A stretch of 56,393 nt of DNA from Phreatobacter sp. (GCF_022843985.1 NZ_JALHMP010000029.1:1-56393); one strand, 5' to 3'. Positions 22,511 to 30,868 are shown, counted from the first letter of the stretch. The notes: a model not told the origin generated them from the sequence alone. Made by a program: numbers and translations.

Positions 22511-22697
22511 TGAGGTCTGTGGCATGAGGTCTGTGGCATGAGGTCTGTGGCATGAGGGGGAAGTCAGGCATGAGGGGGAAGCCAGGCATGAGTCCCGCGC
22601 CATGAGGCCCGCGCCATGAGGCCCGCGCCATGAGGCCCGCGGCATGAGGCCCGCGGCCAGGGGACACAGGCATGAGGCCCGCGGCCAGGGGACACAG
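22511..22697. repeat. Degenerate tandem repeats with GCATGAGG core
   Basis: Short direct repeats share a GCATGAGG core. In order: three copies of GGCATGAGGTCTGT-type units, two of GGCATGAGGGGGAAG, about four of GCCATGAGGCCCGC, and two longer units ending in GCGGCCAGGGGACACA. Unit length drifts from 14 to about 30 bp. The array lies between the kinase start and the comM end, upstream of the kinase gene. No unique spacers exist, so it is not CRISPR. Slippage-generated repeats are the simplest explanation; a regulatory role is possible. Confidence 0.85.
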
Positions 22698-22809
22698 ACC
22701 GCCGCCTGCGGGGCCATGGCGACGAACACCCCGCCACTTGCGGCGCCAGGACGACAAACGTCCCGCCGCCTGCGGCGTCCTCACAAAGACAGCCCCGCCG
22801 CGCGCGGCA

Positions 22810-23514
22810 TCAGGCGGCGGCCCGCACCCGATCCGTTGCCCCGCGATAGCTGATGGCCTCGGCGAGATGGACGCGCCTGACGCCGGCCGCCCCGTCGAGA
22901 TCGGCAATGGTCCTGGCAAGCTTGAGGACCCGGTGATAACCCCGCGCCGTCAGCCGCAGGGCCTCGGCGGCGTCGCGCAGCAGGGCAAGACCCGCCGCAT
23001 CCGGGGCCGCGACCTCGTCGAGAAGGGCTGGCGGCGCATGGGCGTTCAGCCTGACGGGAAGCCCGCGCCCGCCATAGCGCGCCTGCTGCAGCGCCCGTGC
23101 CGCCGCGACCCGCAGGCCGATCTCCGGGCTCCCCTCGGCCGGCGCCGGGAGGATCAGATCGGCGGCGGAGACCGCCGGCACCTCAATCACCATGTCCATC
23201 CGGTCGATGAGGGGCCCGGAGATCTTCGCCTGGTAATCGGCCATGCAGCGGGGGTTGGGCATGCGCGGGCAGGCAAAGCCCGGTTCGGTGGCCTTGCCGC
23301 AGCGGCAGGGATTCATGGCGGCCACGAGCTGGAACCGGGCGGGAAAACTGACGCGCTGGTTGGCCCTGGCGATGACGGCCTCGCCGGCTTCGATCGGTTG
23401 CCGCAGCCCGTCCAGCACATGCGGCTGGAACTCGGGCAGTTCGTCCAGGAACAGAACGCCGTGATGGGCGAGCGACACCTCCCCCGGCCGGACGCGCAAC
23501 CCGCCCCCGATCAG
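22810..23514 (-). pseudogene. comM: comM/yifB (Mg-chelatase-like AAA ATPase), C-terminal part, interrupted by a Tn7-like element
   Basis: ComM is a branch-migration helicase of natural transformation, normally about 510 residues. Only the last 235 or so remain. Visible parts are the Walker B region GVLFLDELPEF, ANQRVSFPARFQLVAAMNPCRCG with its cysteine cluster, KISGPLIDRMDM (arginine-finger region) and the C-terminal winged region ARGYHRVLKLARTIADLDG. The family normally has RPFRxPHHT...AL before VGGG/IGGG. Here similarity ends right upstream of LIGGG and runs into transposon sequence. The N-terminal half with Walker A is not in the window. The native protein should be non-functional unless the rest is rejoined. 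Confidence 0.88.
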
Positions 23515-23655
23515 TGAGCATTTACACTGGTAGTGAGACAGAGTCGTGCCCAGAGGAGCCATCGCACCCGCCAAGCGCCCCTTCCGCGAGACAACATAGT
23601 TGAGACGAATTGCGCATTTTGCGGAACATATGAGACGAATCGCGTAGGAGACATT
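23515..23655 (+). repeat. Transposon left end with probable TnsB-binding repeats
   Basis: TGAGAC occurs at 23534, 23601 and 23631. The last two belong to the 10-bp identical repeat TGAGACGAAT, exactly 30 bp apart, each followed by T/CGCG. A related GCGAGACAAC sits at 23586. Repeated TnsB sites of this kind lie in Tn7-type left ends. The outermost base is uncertain: no TGT is visible at the junction, and TG at 23515 or 23528 are candidates. AGGAGA at 23646-23651 is the tnsA ribosome binding site. Confidence 0.65.
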
Positions 23656-24357
23656 ATGCGTAAAGTGCCCCTCGGCAGGTTTGCCATCACAGGGAGGTTT
23701 CCCAGTCGATATTCAGACGCCCCGCTACAGTACGAGTCGGCTCTCGAGGGCAAATTCCTCGCGATCTTGGACTCCGACGTGCTGCTGAAGAGCATAGCCA
23801 CACAGCAACCGACCGTGATGGTCGACGTGGGCGGCAAGGAGCGAAAATACACACCGGACGTGCTCGTAACGTGGCGCTCTGATGTCGAATGGCCGTACGG
23901 CTCCCAAACTGTTGCATTTGAGGTCAAGCCATTCGCGATCTTGAGGGACAAGCATTACTCGCTGGCGCCTAAGCTTCGTGCCGCACGTCAGGTGCTGAAA
24001 GAAATCGGCATCGGCTTCCGGGTGATTACAGACCGGTCGATCGAAACGCCCCGTCTGGTCAACGCGCGCAAGATGATTGAGGCGCGTTCTTACCGGCCGA
24101 AGGACGAGTGGTACAATGCGGCATCAGAGGTGTTCCGATGGCGGCAAGAGCCTTTCGAGTTAGTCGAGCTGGAGAACGTCCTGTTGCGTGCTGGGGCTCG
24201 CCCCTTCGAGGCGCAAGAGTTCATTTGGCACTGGGTCTCGCGGGGGTTCATCGAGTGCGATCTCAACCGCCCTGTTACAGGAACCACCAAATGTCTGTGG
24301 TGGACTATGCTGGTACTTCAGGGCATGCCTCGCCATGAGGAAGACGCACGGGATTGA
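23656..24357 (+). CDS. tnsA: TnsA-like transposon endonuclease
   Basis: Cuts the 5' ends of the Tn7-type element so that it leaves by cut-and-paste, working with TnsB. The restriction-endonuclease fold is recognisable in 233 residues: YESALEGKF (Glu about 27/31), KYTPDVLV (Asp68) and VAFEVKP (Glu89, Lys91). This matches the E...D...ExK active site of TnsA. The C-terminal half would be the winged-helix region that contacts TnsC. The ATG at 23656 has GGAGA upstream; the open frame to 23533 lies in the terminal repeats. It is the first gene of the tns operon. Confidence 0.88.
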   Translation: MRKVPLGRFAITGRFPSRYSDAPLQYESALEGKFLAILDSDVLLKSIATQQPTVMVDVGGKERKYTPDVLVTWRSDVEWPYGSQTVAFEVKPFAILRDKHYSLAPKLRAARQVLKEIGIGFRVITDRSIETPRLVNARKMIEARSYRPKDEWYNAASEVFRWRQEPFELVELENVLLRAGARPFEAQEFIWHWVSRGFIECDLNRPVTGTTKCLWWTMLVLQGMPRHEEDARD

Positions 24358-24364
24358 GGTCGGC

Positions 24365-26254
24365 ATGGTCGTCTACGCCGGCGGGCGCAGAGGCTTCGTC
24401 ACCGGTGTTGCGAATTTTGACAACATCGGTGTGCGCCACGAGAACCAGGACGGGATCACCATCTACAAGGCGTCGGACCTTCACCAGCGCCCAGACCCGT
24501 CACCAGACCGCCGGTTCGCGATCGACGTGTTGACCGCCGAGCAGTTGGCCATCGCCACCGAGACCCGGGATATCCTTCAACCCGTTCTAGACGGCGAGGT
24601 ACAAGGACGAAAAGCTCTTGGCGAGCTCATCGCCCCGCATCGCAATCGTCCCGATCTCCGTCTCAGCATAGCCACTGCCTACAGGCGCATCGCGGCGTAT
24701 AAGGCGACCGACGACATATCCGCGTTCCTTCCCGATCGCACCTGGAAGCCCAGAGCCCAAAGCAAGGTCAAGCAGAGCGCGGCGGAGCAGGCAATGGAAA
24801 CGGCGATACAACGCCACATTCTCTGCAAGAAGCCTCTCAAATACCAAACGATTCATAAAGAAATGCTGCCCGCCATTTGCAGGGCGCTAGGCTGCAATGT
24901 TCCGCCCTATTGGACGTTGGTGCGCCGAATAAACGAGGTCAAACGACGCGATCCGTATGCGGTCGAGGTCGCCCAAAAAGGAAGGCGTGTCGCAGACCAT
25001 CATTACCGTCAGAACCGCGGCAGCCACCCCCTGGCAACCGGTCCCCTCTCCTGCGTCCAAGCAGACTATTGGGATGTGCATTGCATCCTGGTGGACGACG
25101 CCACGCGAGAGTCGGTCGGCCGCCCCGTTCTCTGCCTGGCAACCTGCATCGCGACGGGCATGCCTTACGGCTACTATCTCAGCTACGAACCCCCCAACGC
25201 AGGCTTCATCGGGGTGACGCTGTATGAAGGCATGATACCCAAGGACCAGCTTCTGAGCCGCCTTGGGGTGGAAATGCAGTGGCCCGTGTGGGGACCACCC
25301 AGAGTTCTGCAGCTCGACAACGCCAAAGATTTCCGCGGCGAGATGATTAGCACGTTCTGCAAAAGCTGGGGTATCGACCTCCAGCACCGACCAGTGCGGA
25401 CGCCGCATTTCGGAGGGGCAATCGAGAACCGCTTCAAGCAGTTGGCCAGCAAGATCGACCACCTGCCGGGAGCTACCGGGTCAAACCACACCACCAGGAG
25501 AGGCAACCCAAGCAAAGAGGCCATCTTCACAATCGATGAGTTCGAACTCTACTTAATCAATTTGCTAAAGGAACACATTAACACGCCCAGCAAACGGTTC
25601 GGCGGAATGACGCCTCTTCAAAAGTGGAACTCGTATTTCTTTGATCCCGCCACAGGCGAGCAGAAGAAAACGATTCCGATGCCACCCGAAGATCCGCAGG
25701 CCCTACGAATCGAGCTTATGCCGTTCTTCGATCGAAAACTGACCCAGAAGGGCTTGCTCCTCGACCATATTCACTATGACAGCCCTCAGCTCACAGCAAT
25801 TAAGAAGCGATACGCCACGGGTGAACGGATCCCGATGCGGATGAGGAGAGATCCGCGGGATATCTCGTACATTTATGTGATGGATCCATTCGCCAAGACC
25901 TACATCCAGGTCCATTGGGTGACGCCCTCGCGCGAGCCGATCAACCTGTGGCAGCACCGCCGACTTCTACGAATTCTGAGGTCTCACGGCGACAAGAGCA
26001 CCGAGGAAAACCAGATCAGGGCACAGGAAGACCGAAAGCATATTGCCGATAAGGCTAAAACGAAGACAAAAAATATGCGTCGCGACAAGGCCAAGGCACT
26101 TCGTGGCATGAAGATGAGCAACGCTCAGAATCCCAAGCTGCTCAACGACCCTGTTGCGGCCTCGGTCAAAGCTGCATTGAATGCGGCTAAGGACACCATC
26201 GACGCAGCCACCGCGCAGGAAGACTACGACGATATCTTCAAGTTCAAACTATGA
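24365..26254 (+). CDS. tnsB: TnsB-like DDE transposase (Mu/TniA type)
   Basis: Binds the transposon ends and performs 3' cleavage and strand joining. The N-terminal part has a small beta domain (MVVYAGGRRGFVTGV) and helix-turn-helix regions. The rve-type catalytic core supplies Asp in VQADYWDVH (about 236), Asp in LQLDNAKDF (about 318) and Glu in GGAIENRFKQ (about 360), with a Mu-type C-terminal barrel afterwards. At about 629 residues it is near Tn7 TnsB (702) and TniA. I prefer the ATG at 24365, with GAGG five bases upstream and eight bases after the tnsA stop; an ATG at 24335 overlapping tnsA is possible. The stop overlaps the tnsC start (ATGA). Confidence 0.92.
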   Translation: MVVYAGGRRGFVTGVANFDNIGVRHENQDGITIYKASDLHQRPDPSPDRRFAIDVLTAEQLAIATETRDILQPVLDGEVQGRKALGELIAPHRNRPDLRLSIATAYRRIAAYKATDDISAFLPDRTWKPRAQSKVKQSAAEQAMETAIQRHILCKKPLKYQTIHKEMLPAICRALGCNVPPYWTLVRRINEVKRRDPYAVEVAQKGRRVADHHYRQNRGSHPLATGPLSCVQADYWDVHCILVDDATRESVGRPVLCLATCIATGMPYGYYLSYEPPNAGFIGVTLYEGMIPKDQLLSRLGVEMQWPVWGPPRVLQLDNAKDFRGEMISTFCKSWGIDLQHRPVRTPHFGGAIENRFKQLASKIDHLPGATGSNHTTRRGNPSKEAIFTIDEFELYLINLLKEHINTPSKRFGGMTPLQKWNSYFFDPATGEQKKTIPMPPEDPQALRIELMPFFDRKLTQKGLLLDHIHYDSPQLTAIKKRYATGERIPMRMRRDPRDISYIYVMDPFAKTYIQVHWVTPSREPINLWQHRRLLRILRSHGDKSTEENQIRAQEDRKHIADKAKTKTKNMRRDKAKALRGMKMSNAQNPKLLNDPVAASVKAALNAAKDTIDAATAQEDYDDIFKFKL

Positions 26255-27168
26255 CCCTCGATCACCTTCACCCAGACGTCCGGCATTTGGCTTCCGAACC
26301 GATCAAGGTCAGGATCTATGAGTTCTGGCCTCGCATCTTCGTGCAAACCAAGACAGTTGAAGCAATCTACCGCGAGATGGACCGACTCGTTTTGCGGGGC
26401 GATCAGGCGCGCTCCCCTATTCTTCTGCTCTGGGGAGACTCAAACGTCGGCAAAACGGCGCTTCTCGAGCGATATGTCCGAGACAAGATGGAAGAGGCTG
26501 TCCAAGGGGGTGAGGTAAGAGCCAGCCTCTACCCGAACATCCCCGTCATCATGATTTCAATGCCGGCGGACAACAACCGCACGGAATTCTTCGAGTTGAT
26601 GCTGACCAAGCTCGGTCGCGTGTTCAACCCCTACGGTAAAAACGACGCCCTGTCGCCGGTCACCCGTAAACTCATGGAAGAGGTGGGGCTACGCCTCGCC
26701 ATCTTCGACGAGATCCATAACGTCATCCCCGCCCACGACGCAAAAGCCGAAATGCTCCGGCAAATCAAGGAATTGTCTAACAAGATACGGCGGCCAATGG
26801 TTTTATCCGGCACGCGCGAGGCATATGAGTTTATCAGTGCAAGCATTGAGCTGAAGGAGCGCTTCATCGACATCGAGATGCCGAGGCTCGAGAGAGGCGA
26901 CGAGTTCCCCACGTTCCTCAGAACAATTGCGCGTCTCATCCCGCTAAAGAAACCCTCGCCCCTTTCGAAGTCCGAGATGGTCGACCTGCTCTATAACCTC
27001 TCGGAGGGGCTCACGGGTAGATTATCTGAACTTCTGTATCACGCCGCGATCGCCGCGGTCGAAGACGGTACGGAACGCATCACTGCAGACAACGTTATTT
27101 CAACCATTTACGCGAAAAATATCCTGAGGAGATTGGGTGCAGTTCGCACTCTGGCGCCCGAACCTTAA
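26251..27168 (+). CDS. tnsC: TnsC-like AAA+ transposition regulator
   Basis: An AAA+ ATPase that polymerises on target DNA and passes the target signal from TniQ/TnsD or TnsE to the transposase. The Walker A is LLLWGDSNVGKTALLERYV (about residues 66-84) and the Walker B is LAIFDEIHNVIP (about 149-160). The sensor region MVLSGTREAYEF follows. With 305 residues it is short, like TniB, rather than like the 555-residue Tn7 TnsC. The start codon overlaps the tnsB stop by 4 bp, indicating translational coupling. TniQ follows after 5 bp. Confidence 0.9.
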   Translation: MTLDHLHPDVRHLASEPIKVRIYEFWPRIFVQTKTVEAIYREMDRLVLRGDQARSPILLLWGDSNVGKTALLERYVRDKMEEAVQGGEVRASLYPNIPVIMISMPADNNRTEFFELMLTKLGRVFNPYGKNDALSPVTRKLMEEVGLRLAIFDEIHNVIPAHDAKAEMLRQIKELSNKIRRPMVLSGTREAYEFISASIELKERFIDIEMPRLERGDEFPTFLRTIARLIPLKKPSPLSKSEMVDLLYNLSEGLTGRLSELLYHAAIAAVEDGTERITADNVISTIYAKNILRRLGAVRTLAPEP

Positions 27169-27173
27169 GAGTA

Positions 27174-28346
27174 ATGTTCCCGTCGCGTTTCGCGTTCAGA
27201 CCACCGCCCCTCCCGGACGAGCTCCTGTCGTCATGGATCCAGAGAACGGCGGTCGGAATGTTCTTCATCCCCTACGCCTTCGTGCACACCTATTGGCGCT
27301 CGGAGCCGCCAGTGCTCAGCCGGGACATCGACCTCATGAGCGATCCCCGGGTCATCGCCGGCATGGCCTTCGGCACCGGCACGGATGCAGACGTGGCAGC
27401 GTCGACCTCCCTCGGCTCTCTCGACGGGCTTCTCTTCTCGGACTGCGGGTCGCGGGGCATCTATCCCTGGGTTCTGCCCGTCGGCGTCCGCAACCGCGAC
27501 CGGAAGCTGCCAGGCCAGCAATACTGCCCCCATTGCCTTGCAGCTGACGAGCGGCCGTATCTTCGCAAGCGCTGGCGTCTTGCTGTTGCGTCAGTATGCC
27601 TCGAGCACCAGCGGATGCTGCTCGACCGTTGTAACGGCTGTGCCTCACCGCTCATGCCGTTCCGATCACGTGCGCTTCACGTTTGCTGGGCCTGCAACAC
27701 CGACCTCCGAGAGGCTGCAACTGAACCCGCGCATCCTCACGCGGTCCGATTCAACCAGATGGCCCAGGACGCCTTGCGCTCTGGCTGGGGGTCACTTGGA
27801 CCATCGACCTTCCACTACAGCCCGGTGATGTTCAGCGTGCTGAGGCAGCTGGGCCGGACCATCATCTCCGGACCGCGCTCGCAGGCATTGCGAACAGTTC
27901 TCAGCGGGCTCTCGAACGTCAGCGACCGGCCCTTCGTCTTCGTCGGTGGTCGAGGTGAGGTGGAGTTCCTCAGCGCCGACGAGCGTCACCGTATGCATGC
28001 TATGATCACCGCTCTGGTCGACGACTGGCCGCACACCTATCTCGCTTGCATGTCCGCGGCCGGAATGTGGCACTCATGGGCTCTGCGGGACATGCCGAAT
28101 GTTCCTCACGCTCTTCGAACCGTCGTGGATGCTGGACTGCGGCCACGCACCTATAGTCCCCCCGTCGAGGAAGTCGTAGAAGCTGCACGCTACATCGCCA
28201 GGCGCGGAAACGGGGTCAGCGGTCGCCAGTTGCGGCGTCTGATCGGAGACAGCATTCATCATCGGGAAGCCGTCGCCCGCGTCCTGGCGCCCCCTCTGGT
28301 ACCCGCGCTAGAGCCCGCGGAGGCGGTCCCGCTCTCGCAGGATTGA
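27174..28346 (+). CDS. tniQ: TniQ/TnsD-family target-site selector
   Basis: A TniQ-domain protein of 390 residues. The family motif LPDELLSSWIQRTA is near the N-terminus. Zinc-binding pairs follow: QYCPHCLAADE, ASVCLEHQRMLLDRCNGC and HVCWACNTDL. In Tn7-type elements the TniQ/TnsD protein binds the attachment-site DNA and recruits TnsC, so this protein probably recognises comM. The C-terminal part (GNGVSGRQLRRLIGDS) could be an extra DNA-binding helix. The length is intermediate between TniQ of Tn5053 and TnsD of Tn7. Its end overlaps the convergent tnsE-like gene by 39 bp. Confidence 0.88.
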   Translation: MFPSRFAFRPPPLPDELLSSWIQRTAVGMFFIPYAFVHTYWRSEPPVLSRDIDLMSDPRVIAGMAFGTGTDADVAASTSLGSLDGLLFSDCGSRGIYPWVLPVGVRNRDRKLPGQQYCPHCLAADERPYLRKRWRLAVASVCLEHQRMLLDRCNGCASPLMPFRSRALHVCWACNTDLREAATEPAHPHAVRFNQMAQDALRSGWGSLGPSTFHYSPVMFSVLRQLGRTIISGPRSQALRTVLSGLSNVSDRPFVFVGGRGEVEFLSADERHRMHAMITALVDDWPHTYLACMSAAGMWHSWALRDMPNVPHALRTVVDAGLRPRTYSPPVEEVVEAARYIARRGNGVSGRQLRRLIGDSIHHREAVARVLAPPLVPALEPAEAVPLSQD

Positions 28347-30083
28347 CTTCGCCATTTGGTCCGGCAGGACGCGAGCGGGGCGATGGCGGATCGTGGCGAC
28401 AGGCAGCGTTCTACCCCGCGCAGCCGAAGGCCGGTCCGGGTCTTGGCCAGGAACGATCTGGCTCTCGCGGAACGTGCCGTTCGCCATCGCCAGTGAGATG
28501 ATGATGTCATAGAGAGCAACAGAGGGGAGCGGAGGGCCAGGCGACCATACAAGCAGCGCTGAGCGCTCCCCGCCTGACGCCAGGCTCTCCCCGTCAAATG
28601 TGTAGAGCACCCCCTCCCGGGAGATCAGCGACATCACCGCAATCCTCCGGGATAGGCCGCCCGGTCTGATCCATGGAAGCAGCTTGTGCAGGTCCCTATC
28701 ATCGACCTTCCATAGGCCGTCCCCGGCATCATATGGTGCTGGAGGAGGCTCCAGTCTGAAGAGCGCTCCATCCATCCGCGCTGCGGCCTCGAGGGCGTCG
28801 ATAAGCTGCTGCATCCGGCTCGTGATCCCGCTGTGCATCTTTGTTGGCTGGAGAGACGCAGGCTCAACCTTCGCTGTCCTTCCATGCGGCGACCCAGTCG
28901 AAGAGCCCTCAACCTGGATCTGGTCATCGGACTTGCGGCGGTAATGCCGGGGGGCCGATCGGCTGGGGTCGGTAATGATGGATATGGGGATCTCGGCGGG
29001 CTGCTCACCATCGACCGCAAACTCTCTCGCCTCGAGCGATCGGCTTGGTGAAGCACGCAGCTTCAAAGCGGGCTGCGCCGCGACCAATTCGCCGTCGTCA
29101 ATGATCTGAGCGGAAACCCGCGTCGGCACGTCCCGATCGCCCGCACTTCGATCAGGAACAAACATCCTGACTGACCGCACATCCGACTCAAATCGCGCCG
29201 TCCGGATCCGCGTCACAAGCAAGGGTCTACGCGGCTCCATCAGCGCCCCTGTAGCGTCGGTGCGAGCCAACCTTACCTTATCGGTCTCAAGATCGCAGAC
29301 GAACCCGACATTTTGGGGAAACAACGTGTCGACGAACTGGGGGCTGTTGAGGAAGTCCGACTGGCTCAGCTTCTTGAAAACGGCAGTGTAGGAGCGGTAG
29401 CGCTCCTCGTTGCCGAGGATGAGAGGAATCGGCGCCGGATACGACCCCGGATGGGAAAATCCGCGGCACGTCAGCAAACCATCCTCGACGCTGAAGCTCT
29501 CCGGAGAAAGATCAACGAGCCGGCCAGCCTCCGGGCGATCCGGCAGACCAAGTCCCTCCATCATATGCCGCAGCCAGGGCCCGCCTAGGCGGAAGACCGC
29601 CATGAGGAGCTCAAGGACTGGCACGAAGGCTAATGCGTAGCGGTTCAGCCTGACGGCGAAATAGCGTAGCCCCTGAAATTCCCCGATGGGGTGTGCAGGA
29701 TGAGGCAGTTCATCAGCCGCATCGACGAAGCCCCTCAGCTCCTCGCTGACCGGATGCGATCTCTCGCGCGTCAAAGTTACGGCGCGCCACGATAGTCGAC
29801 CGGGATACTGCCCAGTTATCGACCCGACTCTTTCGCCGTTTCGCACCATCGTCCCCGGGCGCAGGCCGCTCAGCCAGGAGACGGCGACAGGGGCGGCTCT
29901 GATCTCCGGTTTCTGGGTCGCAGCGCCATTCCTCCACCCTGCCTCGGCAAGGAGCAGTTCAGCTTCCACCTCGCCTGACATCGGACCTGGCCGTCCTACA
30001 CGACCCGCAGCGATAACTTCCCACTCGCGATTATCCTGCGGCAGGCTGTCGAACTTGAACTGCGGCAGATGCAAACTGTTCAC
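28308..30083 (-). CDS. Candidate TnsE-like protein
   Basis: 591 residues. I recognise it only by layout. Near residues 130-175 it has RYFAVRLNRYALAFVPVLELLMAVF, a pattern like the TnsE segment that also precedes a beta-rich region. After that come RYRSYTAVFKKLSQSDF, a long variable linker, and a C-terminal domain (about 430-560) with RMQQLIDALEAA, RIAVMSLIS, GVLYTFDGES and SALLVW in the order seen in the TnsE C-terminal fold. TnsE (538 residues in Tn7) steers insertion to replicating conjugal plasmids. Its place next to tniQ within a Tn7-like element supports the call; the opposite orientation is unusual. An unrelated accessory gene remains possible. Confidence 0.5.
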   Translation of the reverse strand: MNSLHLPQFKFDSLPQDNREWEVIAAGRVGRPGPMSGEVEAELLLAEAGWRNGAATQKPEIRAAPVAVSWLSGLRPGTMVRNGERVGSITGQYPGRLSWRAVTLTRERSHPVSEELRGFVDAADELPHPAHPIGEFQGLRYFAVRLNRYALAFVPVLELLMAVFRLGGPWLRHMMEGLGLPDRPEAGRLVDLSPESFSVEDGLLTCRGFSHPGSYPAPIPLILGNEERYRSYTAVFKKLSQSDFLNSPQFVDTLFPQNVGFVCDLETDKVRLARTDATGALMEPRRPLLVTRIRTARFESDVRSVRMFVPDRSAGDRDVPTRVSAQIIDDGELVAAQPALKLRASPSRSLEAREFAVDGEQPAEIPISIITDPSRSAPRHYRRKSDDQIQVEGSSTGSPHGRTAKVEPASLQPTKMHSGITSRMQQLIDALEAAARMDGALFRLEPPPAPYDAGDGLWKVDDRDLHKLLPWIRPGGLSRRIAVMSLISREGVLYTFDGESLASGGERSALLVWSPGPPLPSVALYDIIISLAMANGTFRESQIVPGQDPDRPSAARGRTLPVATIRHRPARVLPDQMAKSILRERDRLRGL

Positions 30084-30466
30084 GGATGACTTCGCTGCTA
30101 ACGCTCCGGCTCTCGGGCTTAAATGCTCCCGGTTGATCCGCGATTAACCGAGGCGACGATCGCTCGCACGACCTTTACCCCGTGACATTCCGGTAGCCGA
30201 GCCCACTATTTCCGTGGCACTCGGCACGGCGTCAGCTGGTCACTCAAATTGATCGTGAGAGCCCCAGCTCAAAAATGAGAACATTCCGGATGGAACCGGC
30301 CTCTGGTCAAGGGCAGAGCTTGTTCAGAATGCTCGGACTGCGGGAGCTCGATCAGCGCACCAAGGGCGCGTATCGGGTTGTGGATGTGGAGCGACAGATA
30401 ACTTGGCACCAAATGCCGGGTTAACGTGGCGCAATCCACCCATAACGTGACATTTGACCCTGAAGG

Positions 30467-30490
30467 CCCCGCTACTCGGCGGGGTCTTCG
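30467..30490 (+). terminator. Terminator-like GC hairpin
   Basis: CCCCGC (30467-30472) and GCGGGG (30479-30484) flank a 6-nt loop and are followed by TCTTCGTCATTT. No gene upstream on the plus strand obviously uses it, so it may be left over from a deleted gene. Confidence 0.45.
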
Positions 30491-30684
30491 TCATTTCAAG
30501 CGAGAATGTTGGGGCGCGATCCAGCCGACCACGAGAGTACAAGAGGCGTTTCAGTCGCAGCCAGCCCCACTCGGGAGGCCCAGCAGCCGATCATGGATCA
30601 AAGGGGGACTAGGCTCGGGCGTCTGTCCGCATTGCGGTTGGCCCGACGACCACGAATGTTAACCCTGAAGGTGCTAGCAGGGTC

Positions 30685-30741
30685 CATAACATACGTTATG
30701 CGCATACAATCAATAGCTTAGTTCGCATAATGGCCGTTATG
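30685..30741. promoter_or_regulatory. Pair of 16-bp palindromic operators, CATAAY-N4-GTTATG
   Basis: CATAACATACGTTATG (30685-30700) and CATAATGGCCGTTATG (30726-30741) share the same arms and spacer length and start 41 bp apart, close to four helical turns. This is the arrangement of paired repressor sites. They lie about 130-180 bp upstream of fic. The binding protein is unknown and no repressor gene is adjacent. Confidence 0.6.
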
Positions 30742-30808
30742 TTAAGGTGGTGCGGTACTCTCCGAGGGTCAATCAGGAAAGTGGTCAATCGGTAGGCACT
30801 AGGCCTGC

Positions 30809-30857
30809 TAAGCAAAGGATAATCCGCTATCGTTTGCTTATGCGATTCGTAAGCAAA
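30809..30857. promoter_or_regulatory. TAAGCAAA repeats upstream of fic
   Basis: TAAGCAAA occurs at 30809-30816 and 30850-30857, and in inverted form (TTTGCTTA) at 30833-30840. The last two form a perfect inverted repeat with 9 bp between arms. It ends 11 bp before the fic start codon, so binding would block transcription or translation. The Fic protein has its own winged helix and could be autoregulatory. Confidence 0.55.
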
Positions 30858-30868
30858 GGTTCGTTGGC

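Larger units (their letters stand above)
23515..30083 (+). mobile_element. Tn7-like transposon inserted in comM: left end and core transposition genes
   Basis: The left end starts inside comM, possibly at TGAGCATTTACACTGG (23515). The core module is tnsA-tnsB-tnsC-tniQ on the plus strand and a convergent tnsE-like gene. comM is an established insertion site for Tn7-like elements (for example the Tn6022/AbaR group), which supports targeted insertion by the TniQ/TnsD protein. The module has visibly lower GC than the chromosomal genes to its left. I could not find a right end with inverted copies of the left-end repeats. The feature therefore covers only the core; the full element may run past the window end and carry everything after 30 kb as cargo. 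Confidence 0.85.
30084..30868. other. 785-bp intergenic region with regulatory palindromes
   Basis: This lies between the tnsE-like gene and fic. It holds a terminator-like hairpin (30467-30484), two related 16-bp palindromes (30685-30741) and three AAGCAAA sites (30809-30857). A 78-codon frame at 30426-30662 ends in CPHCGWPDDHEC, but I cannot support it as a gene. No inverted copy of the transposon left-end repeats is visible here. Confidence 0.6.

Noticed and set aside
22511-22697. CRISPR array
   Set aside because: Repeats are contiguous and degenerate with no unique spacers, and no cas genes are near.
30255-30300. TGAGA motifs as transposon right end
   Set aside because: They point the same way as the left-end repeats, not inverted, and do not extend to the TGAGACGAAT core.
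30426-30662. 78-codon frame with a CPHC...HEC tail
   Set aside because: It starts with GTG without a ribosome binding site, spans a terminator-like hairpin and has no family resemblance I can name.
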